DNA of 54,539 bases from an uncultured Ruminobacter sp. (GTDB lineage Bacteria > Pseudomonadota > Gammaproteobacteria > Enterobacterales > Succinivibrionaceae): NCBI GenBank assembly GCA_902776415.1, contig CACYPY010000004.1, positions 1-54,539 of the forward strand. Reading direction: 5' to 3'. A program made the position numbers and the translations under genes. Below, in pieces: positions 27,997-37,725 of the stretch. How positions within the stretch are numbered: position 1 is the first letter of the stretch; each line of letters opens with the position of its first letter. Below the pieces are notes generated by a model. It was not told the origin of the DNA, searched no databases, and saw only the letters and a list, made by a program, of their open reading frames with translations.

Positions 27997-28917
27997 ATGG
28001 TTGATAAGCTGGGTTATTTTGGAATTTCTTCAACTGCCAGGTTTATTATCTGCGGTATTTTTTCTCTTGTGCTCATTGTGTGCGATTCCCATTTTAATTA
28101 TTTTAAGGATCTGCGCTACACCCTTGAAGGCTGGCTTACCCCGGTCTATTATGTTGCCAATATGCCAGTGGCATTCGGGCGGGGAATTTCGGAAAGCCGT
28201 TATTCTTACCAGGAGCTTCTGCGGGAAAACAATTTTCTGAAACGGGAGATTTCCGACATCAGGGTTGATTTGCTGCGTTATGACAGTCTTGTTGAGGACA
28301 ATGAACGTCTAAGACGGCTCAGTAATTCACCCATTCAGGATGATTTTCGTAAAATCGGGGCTGAGGTTATCATGGTTGATACCAACCCGTTTTCGCTTAC
28401 TGTCATGATAAACCGGGGAACCGATGACGATGTTTATGAGGGGCAGCCGGTGGTTAACGAGGAAGGAATTGTCGGTCTGGTTATCAGTGTTTCAAAATCC
28501 ACCAGCAGAGTGCTTCTGATATCGGATCAGAATCATGCGGTGCCGGTTGTGGTGCTGAGAAACGGAATTCGTGCCATTGCTTCAGGAACCGGTGTGGTTA
28601 ATGAGCTCAGTATTGTCAATATGCCCAGAAACGTGGATATCAGGGAAGGGGATCTTCTGGTAACCTCAGGTCTCGGCGGTAAGTTTCCCAGGGGATATCC
28701 GGTGGCCAGGGTTTCCATGTTCGACCGTCGCGAGGGGGTGCAGTTTGCCGAAATCAAGGCTCAGCCCACGGTTCTTCTGGATCGCCTGAGACATATGTTC
28801 CTGATATGGGTGCCCGAATCCCAGAGAGAACAGGTGTATACCGGCACACCTGATGCCGGGGACAGGAATGATACAGGTTCTCAGACTGGCGAAAACAATA
28901 AACCCGGAGGGAATTAA
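27997..28917 (+). CDS. mreC: Rod shape-determining protein MreC
   Basis: A bitopic membrane protein of 306 residues that assembles with MreB, MreD and the penicillin-binding proteins. One membrane helix at about 16-34, a coiled coil (about 68-105), and the paired beta-barrel domain with NRGTDDDVYEGQPVV and TSGLGGKFPRGYPVARV are typical. The C-terminal tail is polar and disordered. The ATG at 27997 follows gaggtg; the GTG at 27985 is an alternative. It overlaps mreD by one base. Confidence 0.93.
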   Translation: MVDKLGYFGISSTARFIICGIFSLVLIVCDSHFNYFKDLRYTLEGWLTPVYYVANMPVAFGRGISESRYSYQELLRENNFLKREISDIRVDLLRYDSLVEDNERLRRLSNSPIQDDFRKIGAEVIMVDTNPFSLTVMINRGTDDDVYEGQPVVNEEGIVGLVISVSKSTSRVLLISDQNHAVPVVVLRNGIRAIASGTGVVNELSIVNMPRNVDIREGDLLVTSGLGGKFPRGYPVARVSMFDRREGVQFAEIKAQPTVLLDRLRHMFLIWVPESQREQVYTGTPDAGDRNDTGSQTGENNKPGGN

Positions 28918-29429
28918 TGAATATCAGACATGCCGGTGTTTTCATTGTTATCTGGGGCTCGCTTTTTCTCGGTCTTCTGTTGTCGCTCATAAAGCTTCCA
29001 GCAGAGGCTGATGTTTTTTCGCCGAATTATGTGGTATGCGTGCTTCTTTACTGGGTTATTGTGGTTCCGGAAAAGGTAAATGTAGGCATTGGCTGGTTTA
29101 CCGGACTGATCTTTGATTTCCTTCTGGGAGCTACTTTGGGAATTCATGCTGCAGCATTTGCCTTTATGTCATGGATTGTGGCATCTCAGTTTAAAAACAT
29201 TCGTTATTACTCACTGATACAGAAGACCATTGTTGTCGGAGCGGTAAATTGCCTGGGGCAGTTTCTTCTTTTTTGGGTGGAGCATATTTTCGGGGTGGTA
29301 ACCGTAGATTATCAGGTATTCTGGTCATGTCTTTCCACGATGCTGCTGTGGCCACTGGTGTACCTTGTACTTACTCTGGTTTATGAAGCGGTAACTCCAA
29401 AAAGCGCTCTTGAACTGTATGACTACTGA
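28917..29429 (+). CDS. mreD: Rod shape-determining protein MreD
   Basis: A small polytopic membrane protein (170 residues, about five helices) of the elongation complex. The FDFLLGATLGIHAAAF block near residue 63 is a family feature. Start and stop codons interlock with mreC and maf. Confidence 0.9.
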   Translation: MNIRHAGVFIVIWGSLFLGLLLSLIKLPAEADVFSPNYVVCVLLYWVIVVPEKVNVGIGWFTGLIFDFLLGATLGIHAAAFAFMSWIVASQFKNIRYYSLIQKTIVVGAVNCLGQFLLFWVEHIFGVVTVDYQVFWSCLSTMLLWPLVYLVLTLVYEAVTPKSALELYDY

Positions 29430-30015
29430 ACTGATACTGGCTTCCGGCTCTCCCCGGAGACGTGAGATTCTTGATAAACTGGGATTTTGCTTTCGGGTAG
29501 TCAGACCCGAAACCGACGAATCCCGTCATGACGGAGAATCACCTTTGGAGTATGTAAGACGGCTTTCATATGAAAAGGCCCGGGCAGTTCTGAGTTTCCC
29601 CGGGGTATCTTCTTCATCAGTTATTCTTGCTGCCGATACCACCATCGACTATGATGGCGATGTAATCGGAAAACCGTCCTCAAAATCTGATTTTATCGGG
29701 ATTATGTCCCGCCTTGGCGGAAACACGCATCGGGTAATTACCGGATTTACTGTTCTCCGGGGTGGAAAAATTCACACCGATGTGGTGGTAAGCCAGGTCA
29801 GCTTTTACCGGCTTACTCCTTCAGAAATTGATTGGTACTGGAACACCGGGGAGCCGTGTGACAAGGCCGGGGGATATGCGATTCAGGGAATTGGCCGTAA
29901 ATACATTCGTCATTTTCAGGGCAGTCTCAGCAATATTATCGGACTTCCTGAGGATGAGATTCTTCGGGCACTTTCCGAATTCGGTGTTTTTCCTTTCGGA
30001 GCGTTGGATAAATGA
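29419..30015 (+). CDS. maf: Nucleotide pyrophosphatase Maf (YhdE type)
   Basis: A 198-residue house-cleaning nucleotide pyrophosphatase. Signature SGSPRRREIL near the start and ADTTIDYDGDVIGKP (catalytic Asp) in the middle identify the YhdE branch, which in E. coli hydrolyses dTTP and UTP. It overlaps mreD by 11 bases and shares its stop with rng (atga). In the E. coli order mreBCD-yhdE-rng, the same arrangement is seen. Confidence 0.9.
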   Translation: MTTELILASGSPRRREILDKLGFCFRVVRPETDESRHDGESPLEYVRRLSYEKARAVLSFPGVSSSSVILAADTTIDYDGDVIGKPSSKSDFIGIMSRLGGNTHRVITGFTVLRGGKIHTDVVVSQVSFYRLTPSEIDWYWNTGEPCDKAGGYAIQGIGRKYIRHFQGSLSNIIGLPEDEILRALSEFGVFPFGALDK

Positions 30016-31484
30016 GGACTCTCTTCATTGAGGATATTCCCGGATCCTTCCGGGCGGGAATTGCCGATGACGGAATTCTTACTGATTTTGTAATATCTTC
30101 GGAAGGTGTATCAAAATCCGTTTTTCCCCGCCGGGGATCTGTTTACCGGGGCAAGGTTATCAGGGTAATTCCTGGGATTGCCGCATTTGTTGATATCGGC
30201 GATTCCAGGGCGGCGTACCTTGAACCCGGAAAAAAGGGGTTTTCTAAGGATGTGGTTCCCGGTGGTTATATTCCGGTAATGGTGGAAAGGGAACGTATCG
30301 GTTCCAAGGGATGTCGTCTTTCACTGGAACCGGTGATAGCCGGGAGGTATCTGGTTCTTGACCCCGGGGCAGGTAGTAATCGCGTTTCCCGGAGAATTAC
30401 TGCCGCGAAAAGAGACTTAATCACAGAAATTGCTGACCGGGTGGTGGATAACCATGTGAACAAGTATCCGGGGCATTTCACAATCCGAACCCTGGCCACC
30501 GAAATTCCGGATACGGAGCTCTTTGATGTTCTCAGAACCGAGGCAGATTATCTTTGCGGGATCCTCGGCGACCTCAGAAACAGGGCCCGTTCTTCAGACA
30601 GAGCCGGTATTCTTTATGAAAGTCCGGATGCGGCCGAGTGTCTGGTAAGGGATAATTACCTTGATTCAATAACCGTAAGCTCGAAGGAATCATTCAGCAG
30701 ATTTTCCGCAGTTGTGGACAAATACTTCCACGATTTTTCATGGAAACCGGATCTCAGGCTGTTTGACGGTGGGGCTCAGGAACTGCTTTTTGATCACTGC
30801 GGGCTTGACGTTCAGGTTAGGAATTCATTTCAGCGAAAATGCAAACTTCCTTCCGGCGGAGAAGTGGTCATTGACGAGGCTGAGGCGCTCACAGCCGTGG
30901 ATGTCAATTCCGGAAGCGTGATTTCAGGATCCTCTGATGAGGAAAAGGCCTTTCTGGTTAACAGAGAGGCGGCATCTGTTATTCCGGCTCAGATCAGACT
31001 CAGGGGGATTGGCGGCATTATAGCGGTCGATTTTCTGAATATGCGAAATGATGCCCGCCGTGCGGAAATACTTAATATTTTTAAAACTGCGCTGAAGAAG
31101 GATCCTTTGGTTTCCAGGGTATCGGCATTTTCGGAACTGGGTATTGTGGAAATTTCCCGTATGCGATCTCATAACAGCAATCTTATGCAACATTCGGAAG
31201 AGTGTCCGCTCTGCCATGGCGGGGGAAGAGTTCCGGATGTGGATACAACTCTTGGGGATATTTCCCGGGAATTGTTCAGAAGAAGCGTGTCGCACCATGG
31301 TTATGAACAGATCCTGCTTCTTAAAACCGGACTTATGAGCTTTTTTCAGTCGGAATGCGGCCGTTTATTTCTGAATAAGCTTTCTTCCGGATTGGGGATA
31401 ACAGTGGTTACTAGGGAAATGTCTGTCGGATCACGGGAACCATGGGGAATTATTTCAGGCGGGAAAGATGGAATGTCCAGGTGA
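30012..31484 (+). CDS. rng: Ribonuclease G
   Basis: RNase G (490 residues) trims the 5' end of 16S rRNA and degrades some mRNAs. The S1 domain lies at about 38-120, catalytic Asp297 (AVDVNSG) and Asp340 (AVDFLNM) hold the metal, spaced 43 residues apart as in E. coli, and the zinc link is CPLCHGGG. The RNase E C-terminal scaffold is absent, so this is the G form. The start overlaps maf by four bases. Confidence 0.95.
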   Translation: MRTLFIEDIPGSFRAGIADDGILTDFVISSEGVSKSVFPRRGSVYRGKVIRVIPGIAAFVDIGDSRAAYLEPGKKGFSKDVVPGGYIPVMVERERIGSKGCRLSLEPVIAGRYLVLDPGAGSNRVSRRITAAKRDLITEIADRVVDNHVNKYPGHFTIRTLATEIPDTELFDVLRTEADYLCGILGDLRNRARSSDRAGILYESPDAAECLVRDNYLDSITVSSKESFSRFSAVVDKYFHDFSWKPDLRLFDGGAQELLFDHCGLDVQVRNSFQRKCKLPSGGEVVIDEAEALTAVDVNSGSVISGSSDEEKAFLVNREAASVIPAQIRLRGIGGIIAVDFLNMRNDARRAEILNIFKTALKKDPLVSRVSAFSELGIVEISRMRSHNSNLMQHSEECPLCHGGGRVPDVDTTLGDISRELFRRSVSHHGYEQILLLKTGLMSFFQSECGRLFLNKLSSGLGITVVTREMSVGSREPWGIISGGKDGMSR

Positions 31485-31746
31485 TTTTCGATCAGCCTGG
31501 CCTGGTGTTATCCGGTTTGTTAAAAATGGTTCCCCTTTTTTGGAAACAACATTTCGGAGCTTTGTTTCGGGGAGTGCTGTTACCTGCTTCTCTAATGACG
31601 TTTTCAGGTAATCAGGTGTGCGAATCAGAGATTTGTCAATTAAATCAGCCCTGTTTTGCAAAACCATGTCAAAACGTTTGCTCTGTTACTGTTTTACGGA
31701 TATTCTGACAGGCTGTAAACGCAGTTATCAGGAGTACCCCCGCAAT

Positions 31747-33273
31747 ATGTCCTTCGAGTCCTCACAGGCAATGATCTCCCACGTTGAAGATCATTTGCTC
31801 AAAGCAAACAGTATCGATCTTTCTTATATTGAAAAAATGCTGGGACGTCTTAACAGCACAAACATTGATTTTGGTGATATATATTTTCAGAAAAGGATCA
31901 GCGAATCATGGTCGATAGATGACAGGGCTGTTAAAAATGGCAGTTTCTCCATAGATCAGGGGTTTGGCGTCAGAGCGGTTTCAGGAGAAAAGACCGCTCT
32001 TGCTTACTCGGATGAAATTAACGAGAGAGCGCTGCATCAGACGGTACGCGCTGCCAGAAGCGTTTCCAAGCAGGCAGGCTCCGGCGAATCCAGAATTGAT
32101 TTTACCAGGGGGTATCTGGTACGCATAAAGGATAAATTCGATCCAGTGGGATCCTTGCCGCGGGAGCAGAAGGTTTTGATGCTGCGGGAAATGGATACCT
32201 TTGCCAGATCCCTTGATTCCCGGGTGGTTCAGGTGATGGCAAATCTGACTTCCTCGGATAAGGAGTTTCTGGTAGCCAATACCGATGGCACTTTGGCTGC
32301 CGATGTAATTCCCGGAGTCCATCTGTCATGCACTGTCATAGTGGAGGAAAACGGGGTTCGGGAGAACGGCTACAGTGCTTCGGGAAAAGCCGCGGATTTG
32401 GGATTTTTCCAGGAAGATGTTCCGGTGATTTCCATGGATTTCATCAGGGGGATTTCTCCTGATGCGGTATCCGGAACAATGGAGAAACGTTATCTTGCCA
32501 TTGCCAGAGATGCTGTCAGGTGTGCGCTGGTAAATCTCAGAGCAAGGCCTGCGGAGGCCGGGGAGCTTACCGTAATTCTGGCCAGCGGGTGGCCGGCGGT
32601 GCTTTTTCATGAAGCCGTAGGGCATGGCCTTGAGGCAGATGCTGTCAGAAAGAATACATCGGTGTTCAGCGGTAAAATCGGAGAACAGGTGGCTTCTTCC
32701 CTGTGCACGGTTATTGATTCCGGTATTGTCAGCAACGGATCCGGTTCCTTTAATGTCGACAGCGAGGGAACTCCGGCACAGGAGAACGTTCTTATCGAAA
32801 ACGGCATTCTAAAAGGTTTTATGTATGATCGCAGCAATGCCATGCTGATGGGAGCCAAATCAACGGGGAACGGCCGTCGCATGGATTATGACTGCTGTCC
32901 GATTCCCAGAATGACCAATACCTACCTGGCTCCCGGTACCACCCCTCAGGAAGATGTGATTGCCAGCGCGGGGCACGGAATATATGCCGTGAATTTTCAG
33001 GGCGGTCAGGTCGACCCCTCTACCGGAAAATTTACCTTTTCCATGAGTGAGGCCTATGTTATCGAAAACGGCAAGGTTCTCTATCCTGTAAAAGGGGCCA
33101 CACTTATCGGAAACTGCATTGATGCTCTGAAACAGGTATCGCTGGTAGGAAACAATCTTTCATTCGACAGGGGGTGCGGAGCCTGCGGCAAGGAGGGTCA
33201 GTCCGTAAGAGTGGGTATCGGGATGCCTACAATAAGACTTGACAGCATTACCGTGGGCGGAACCAAAGGGTGA
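31747..33273 (+). CDS. tldD: Metalloprotease TldD
   Basis: TldD (508 residues) forms the TldD/TldE heterodimer with PmbA, which degrades unfolded peptides and processes microcin precursors. The zinc motif HEAVGH (His288, His292) is present, with the later GKEGQSVRVGIGMP block. I used the ATG at 31747; the upstream open frame (to 31618) has no ribosome binding site and lacks family sequence. In E. coli yhdP lies between rng and tldD; here only 262 bases do. Confidence 0.95.
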   Translation: MSFESSQAMISHVEDHLLKANSIDLSYIEKMLGRLNSTNIDFGDIYFQKRISESWSIDDRAVKNGSFSIDQGFGVRAVSGEKTALAYSDEINERALHQTVRAARSVSKQAGSGESRIDFTRGYLVRIKDKFDPVGSLPREQKVLMLREMDTFARSLDSRVVQVMANLTSSDKEFLVANTDGTLAADVIPGVHLSCTVIVEENGVRENGYSASGKAADLGFFQEDVPVISMDFIRGISPDAVSGTMEKRYLAIARDAVRCALVNLRARPAEAGELTVILASGWPAVLFHEAVGHGLEADAVRKNTSVFSGKIGEQVASSLCTVIDSGIVSNGSGSFNVDSEGTPAQENVLIENGILKGFMYDRSNAMLMGAKSTGNGRRMDYDCCPIPRMTNTYLAPGTTPQEDVIASAGHGIYAVNFQGGQVDPSTGKFTFSMSEAYVIENGKVLYPVKGATLIGNCIDALKQVSLVGNNLSFDRGCGACGKEGQSVRVGIGMPTIRLDSITVGGTKG

Positions 33274-33363
33274 CCAGACTGCATGTCAGACCGCCATGGG
33301 GGCAGTGCCTTATTCGTACTTCTGCTCCCGATTTCTCTTCCTCATCAGGACCGGCTGTGCTGA

Positions 33364-33687
33364 CTATTCCTTGCGGGAATTGATGTATCTTACGGCATCC
33401 AGAACGCCGCCGAGATTTTCTACTTTGGTATAACCCGCTTCATTGAGTGCTGCCTTGGCTGCCCCTGCTCTTTTGCCGCTTCTGCAGAACACATAAATAT
33501 TGTCGTCTTTTGAGATGTTCTGCTTCTGAACGCCGGCCACAATATCGGTATGGACAATGTTTACAGTTCCGTCGATATGGTATTCCTGGTATTCCTGGGG
33601 GCTTCTGACGTCGATGTAAACATCTGCCGCAAGTGCCGGGGAAAGACACAGCGCCAGGGCTGCAATCAGTGCTGATTTTTTAATCAT
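33364..33687 (-). CDS. Periplasmic rhodanese-like protein (PspE type)
   Basis: A 107-residue exported single-domain rhodanese: signal peptide (residues 1-20, ALA), then ADVYIDVRSPQEYQEYHIDG and the active-site loop FCRSGKRAG with catalytic Cys. It resembles PspE/GlpE sulfurtransferases and acts in the periplasm. The substrate is unknown. The ATG at 33687 removes 23 residues of non-conserved upstream frame and gives a proper signal peptide. It stands alone between tldD and darP. Confidence 0.82.
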   Translation of the reverse strand: MIKKSALIAALALCLSPALAADVYIDVRSPQEYQEYHIDGTVNIVHTDIVAGVQKQNISKDDNIYVFCRSGKRAGAAKAALNEAGYTKVENLGGVLDAVRYINSRKE

Positions 33688-33803
33688 GATGTCTGTCTCA
33701 CTATAAATTAAATGTTGTTTGCCTTTTGCCGTGTCAGGAGAGTCAGTCCTGCGCAAAAACGGCTTTTCTCTGCCAAAGGAGGCAGAAAAACTGTCTCAGG
33801 AGT

Positions 33804-34367
33804 TTATTCCGCGTTTTCGGACGGAGTTCGTACAGAGTCCCGAAGATATTTGAAAAGTTCCCGGTAAAAACGTCTGTCTCCGTCCGGGCGTCCCATTTCC
33901 GCCTGGGCTTTTGTTGTCAGATTCCGCAATTTCTGCCGGTCGTATTCCGGATGTTCGCCGATAAGCCTGTTTATGGCGGGAATGCCTTCTCTTATAAGAT
34001 TGTCTCGCAGTTCTTCAAGCTTGTGAAATACTGCATTTCCGGCTACACATTTGCTCTGAATGGCTTCCAGCGCGGTATTTATGGCCGCAACCTCGTTTTC
34101 GTCAAGAGTGCGCATGAGGGATTCGATGTGCAGAAATTCCCGGCGAAGCTCCTCCGATCTCGGTTTCAGCCTTTTGGCATTAAGACAGGCTTCCCTGAAG
34201 CTGTCATGATCACCGAAAGGGATTCTGTTAAACTCCGATTCGGAAAGGGAGACAATCTTTTTTCCGATATCCCGGAGACTGTGGGAATGTCTTTTCCTGG
34301 AGCTTCGTGACACCCAGCCGTCATCAGCGTCAGTCTCATCGTAAAAATTATTATGATCTTGTTGCAT
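33804..34367 (-). CDS. darP: Ribosome biogenesis factor DarP (YjgA, DUF615)
   Basis: A 187-residue basic, helical protein that joins 50S ribosome precursors late in assembly. Matching features to E. coli YjgA are the acidic N-terminus followed by WVSRSS, SEFNRIPFGD, and the C-terminal FHKLEELRDNLI and FYRELFKYLRD. It is divergent from pmbA with 69 bases between, the same pairing as in E. coli. Confidence 0.9.
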   Translation of the reverse strand: MQQDHNNFYDETDADDGWVSRSSRKRHSHSLRDIGKKIVSLSESEFNRIPFGDHDSFREACLNAKRLKPRSEELRREFLHIESLMRTLDENEVAAINTALEAIQSKCVAGNAVFHKLEELRDNLIREGIPAINRLIGEHPEYDRQKLRNLTTKAQAEMGRPDGDRRFYRELFKYLRDSVRTPSENAE

Positions 34368-34436
34368 TGGTTCAATACCCTGACTTGATTTTAGTGTATT
34401 CTATCAAACACGTTGGAGACACAGGAATTTTTTACA

Positions 34437-35789
34437 ATGAAAGAACGGATTTTGGCAGAAAAAAGAGATCTTGAACTTGTTGCGGAGATGGCTGTTGATT
34501 TTGCCCGCAAGGAGGGCGCTGATGAGGCGGTGGTCAAGATGAACAAGAGTACCGGTCTGGATGTGTCCTGCCGGCACGGGGAACTTGAAAATATTGATTT
34601 TAACAAAAGCCGCAGTCTTTCGGTAAGCGTGCTGAGAAACCATCAGAAAGGACATGCCCGGACAGCGGATTTCAGTGATGCGGCCATCAGGGAAACCGTT
34701 CGTGCAGCTCTTTCAATTGCGAGAACCACCATGCCGGATCCTTTTGCGGGGCTTCCGGCCAGTGACGAATTTGCCAGGGAACCTGAGGATTTTGATATTC
34801 TTCACCCGGAGGAGCCGGATCCCGATGAATGCCTCCGGGCCGCTGTGAGACTCGAGGAGCTTGCCATGTCAAGAGATCCTCGCATTACGGATTCGAGAGG
34901 TGCTGGGGTTTCCAATCATTACGGAATGAATATCATGGTGAATTCCGCGGGCTTTATGTGCAGTGAGGCCAGTTCCTATTTTTCCAAATCGGTATGCGTT
35001 ATGGCTGATGACAGTACCGGAAAGCAGACCGGAGGGTCCTATACCAACGCAGTAGACAAACGTATTCTTCTTCCTGATGAGTTTCTGGCCCGTGAGGCAG
35101 TCAGGGAAGCTATTGAGTGCATAAATCCAAAAAAAATTCCTACCTGTACCTGCCCGGTGATTTTCAGATTCGACTGTGCTCCCGAGATTATATCCCCGGC
35201 CGTGAGCGCGATTATCGGGTCGAATCAGTATTATAAGTGCTCTTTTCTTCAGGATTGCCGCGGGAAACAGGTGTTTCCGGAATGGCTTACCATGAGTTCG
35301 GATCCCAGAGTCAGAGGACATATATCGGCACAGTATTGCGACAGCGAGGGGGTGGCCACCCGCAGGTGCGACCTTTTTAAAAGGGGGGTGGCTGTTGATT
35401 ATCTTCATTCCTGTGTCAGCGCCCGGAAGCTTGGCGAGAAAACCAACGGTCATGCCGGAGGAGCTTTGGGGATTGTCACTTTGTTGGATGAAAGAGGGAC
35501 GAAGCGGAGCTATAAGGACCTTCTGCGCGCTATGGACAAAGGGCTGGTAGTAATCAGCACCATGGGACAGGGGATTAATAGCATGAATGGTGATCTGTCT
35601 GTCGGGGTTACCGGTTTTTGGATAGAAAACGGTGTAATTCAGTATCCGGTATCCGGAATCACCATTGCCGGCAATCTGAAAAACATGTACTTAGGAATCT
35701 GCGGCATTGCTGATGATGCGGATATGAGACAGCGTTTCAGAACCGGGTCCGTGATGATAGACAGAATGACTGTTGCCGGCGGGGAATGA
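34437..35789 (+). CDS. pmbA: TldD/PmbA partner protease PmbA (TldE)
   Basis: The partner of TldD; 450 residues, the same length as E. coli PmbA. It has the TldD/E fold with NHYGMNIMVNSAGF, SEGVATRRCDLFKRGV and NGDLSVGVTGFWIENGV, but no HExxxH, as usual for TldE. The ATG at 34437 has caggaa ten bases upstream. The partner gene tldD lies 1.2 kb upstream. Confidence 0.93.
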   Translation: MKERILAEKRDLELVAEMAVDFARKEGADEAVVKMNKSTGLDVSCRHGELENIDFNKSRSLSVSVLRNHQKGHARTADFSDAAIRETVRAALSIARTTMPDPFAGLPASDEFAREPEDFDILHPEEPDPDECLRAAVRLEELAMSRDPRITDSRGAGVSNHYGMNIMVNSAGFMCSEASSYFSKSVCVMADDSTGKQTGGSYTNAVDKRILLPDEFLAREAVREAIECINPKKIPTCTCPVIFRFDCAPEIISPAVSAIIGSNQYYKCSFLQDCRGKQVFPEWLTMSSDPRVRGHISAQYCDSEGVATRRCDLFKRGVAVDYLHSCVSARKLGEKTNGHAGGALGIVTLLDERGTKRSYKDLLRAMDKGLVVISTMGQGINSMNGDLSVGVTGFWIENGVIQYPVSGITIAGNLKNMYLGICGIADDADMRQRFRTGSVMIDRMTVAGGE

Positions 35790-35942
35790 TATTATTTCCC
35801 GGCTTCAGGTCAGTTCCGGATCCTGGGGAGAACATGCTGTTTATTCCAAAGCCTGCCTGCGCAGTTTTTTTTGCAAAAACAGCGGTCTCAAATTAAAATC
35901 TGAAATGTTCGTTTGGGGATTTTGTGATATTCAGGAACTGTT

Positions 35943-36977
35943 ATGAAACGTGAAATGTCCTTGGAGTTCTGCCGGGTTACCGAAGCAGCCGCACTGGCCA
36001 GCTATCACTGGCTTGGAAGGGGAGACAAGAATGCCGCTGATGATGCTGCGGTGCATGCCATGCGCTATATGCTCAACGGAATAAAAATGAGCGGCGAAAT
36101 AGTAATCGGTGAAGGTGAGATTGATGAAGCTCCCATGCTTTATATCGGCGAGGCTGTCGGCGAAGGCGGTGACGGCATCGATATTGCGGTGGATCCAATC
36201 GACGGTACCAGAATGACAGCCCTGGGGCAGGCCAACGCCGTGGCGGTTCTGGCCGCCTGCGACAAGGGAGGTTTTCTGAAGGCTCCTGATATGTACATGG
36301 AGAAACTGATTGTCGGTGCAGGAGCCAAAGGAGCCATCGATCTTAACCTGCCGCTTCAGGATAATATTGAAAAGATTTCCCGGGCCATTGGTAAGCCGTA
36401 CAGTGATCTTACCTGTGTAACTCTTGCGAAGCCCCGTCATGAAAGCGTCATTAAAATGATGCACGAGATGGGACTTAAAGTTTATGCCTTCCCTGACGGA
36501 GACGTTGCCGCATCCATTCTTACCTGCATGCCTGACAATGATATTGATTTTCTGTACTGTATTGGCGGTGCTCCGGAAGGTGTTATCAGTGCTGCCGCGG
36601 TGAGAGCTCTTGACGGCGATATGAATGCCAGGCTCCTGCCCCGGGACGTGGCCAAGGGTGCTACTCCGGAAAACATTGAAAAGGGCGGGGAAGAAGCCAG
36701 ACGCTGCCGGGAAATGGGAATTGAGCCGGGAACAGTCCTGCGTCTTGAGGATATGGTTCGCAATGACAGTTCCATTATTTCCATTACCGGGATTACTGAT
36801 GGTAATCTGGTATCGGGAGTAACTCTTAACGGTTCTTTGGCCCGCACCGAAACTCTGCTGATTCGCAGCTCGTCGAGAACGATACGCAGAATCAATTCAC
36901 TGCATCAGCTTAACAGAAAGTCCAGCACTTTGTATGAGCTGGTATTCGGGAAGGAAAAGGAGCAGGCATCGTCATAG
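35943..36977 (+). CDS. glpX: Fructose-1,6-bisphosphatase class II GlpX
   Basis: GlpX (344 residues) hydrolyses fructose 1,6-bisphosphate in gluconeogenesis. The metal-binding DPIDGT motif at about 82-87, IGEGEIDEAPMLYIGE and the AASILTCMPD region are typical. caggaac precedes the ATG at the right distance. It stands alone, followed by its own terminator, next to gpmI and not far from pckA. Confidence 0.95.
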   Translation: MKREMSLEFCRVTEAAALASYHWLGRGDKNAADDAAVHAMRYMLNGIKMSGEIVIGEGEIDEAPMLYIGEAVGEGGDGIDIAVDPIDGTRMTALGQANAVAVLAACDKGGFLKAPDMYMEKLIVGAGAKGAIDLNLPLQDNIEKISRAIGKPYSDLTCVTLAKPRHESVIKMMHEMGLKVYAFPDGDVAASILTCMPDNDIDFLYCIGGAPEGVISAAAVRALDGDMNARLLPRDVAKGATPENIEKGGEEARRCREMGIEPGTVLRLEDMVRNDSSIISITGITDGNLVSGVTLNGSLARTETLLIRSSSRTIRRINSLHQLNRKSSTLYELVFGKEKEQASS

Positions 36978-37000
36978 GAGAAAGATGCCAAATCTGACAC

Positions 37001-37039
37001 GGGGATACGGTACCTGAGGGGATCGTATCCCCTTTGATT
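37001..37039 (+). terminator. Terminator of glpX
   Basis: Stem ggggatacg/cgtatcccc around a 14-base loop, followed by a T-rich stretch (tttgattt). It begins 24 bases after the glpX stop. Confidence 0.75.
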
Positions 37040-37086
37040 TGCCGGATAATGTTATTCGGAACCATCATCCGGGACAAGCTGCCGGT

Positions 37087-37506
37087 TTAAACGTCGTCCC
37101 CGTCCTCATCATCAAAATCCTCCCGGTAGATGAATACCAGAGGATCTTCCGGTGATTGTACAAATCCCTGCATGCCCAGAAAATATATGAGACCATCCTG
37201 TTCATTCACCGGAACGGATTTTATGTCGAAGGACACGGTGTTGAACCCGCTCTCGATAATGAAAGCGCAGGTCTCTTCTATGAGGTACTTGCCGACACCT
37301 CTTCTTCTGGTAATGTCCCGGACTTTGAGGTAAACAATGCTGTCGTTCTTTGATACGGAAATTCCAACAACGCCGTCATTGAACACGGCCGTGTGAACGT
37401 CTCCCATTTTTTTCAGTTCGGAGTAAGCAAGCGGCGCAATGAGCTTGCCAAGACTTTTTTCCCATAACGCATCCGGAGTGTGGTTATGGAAAACTGTTAA
37501 TCGCAT
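37087..37506 (-). CDS. PanM/PanZ-like GNAT acetyl-CoA sensor
   Basis: A 139-residue GNAT-fold protein. The segment VRDITRRRGVGKYLIEE strongly resembles the acetyl-CoA-binding loop (VREVTRRRGVGQYLLEE) of E. coli PanM, which binds CoA esters and triggers maturation of aspartate decarboxylase PanD. The preceding NDGVVGISVS and the following YFLGMQGFV also fit. The C-terminal tail is very acidic (DFDDEDGDDV). Whether it acts on PanD here cannot be seen. It has no operon partner. Confidence 0.72.
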   Translation of the reverse strand: MRLTVFHNHTPDALWEKSLGKLIAPLAYSELKKMGDVHTAVFNDGVVGISVSKNDSIVYLKVRDITRRRGVGKYLIEETCAFIIESGFNTVSFDIKSVPVNEQDGLIYFLGMQGFVQSPEDPLVFIYREDFDDEDGDDV

Positions 37507-37644
37507 ATTCCTGTTTTCCTAAAGATATAAAAAGGTCTGTCCGCAAATTCAGGGACAAAGACCGCCGGTTAAAATATAAACCATATTTCAGGCCAGATCC
37601 ATATTCGCAGTGAAAATGGATCTGATTTTGTGTGGTGAGCACTG

Positions 37645-37681
37645 ATAAAAAAAGTGCCTCCCGGTCACAGGCAGAGGCACT
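37645..37681 (-). terminator. Terminator of gpmI
   Basis: Arms agtgcctc and gaggcact (eight bases) with a 13-base loop, followed on the minus strand by T. It lies 45 bases after the gpmI stop codon. Confidence 0.8.
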
Positions 37682-37725
37682 CAGGATCTGTTATGTGATT
37701 AACGGCAGCCTTTCGGCGTCCCGAA

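Noticed and set aside
31618..31746. Longer TldD start (43 extra codons)
   Set aside because: Extra part has no family likeness and no ribosome binding site; the ATG at 31747 gives the normal N-terminus.
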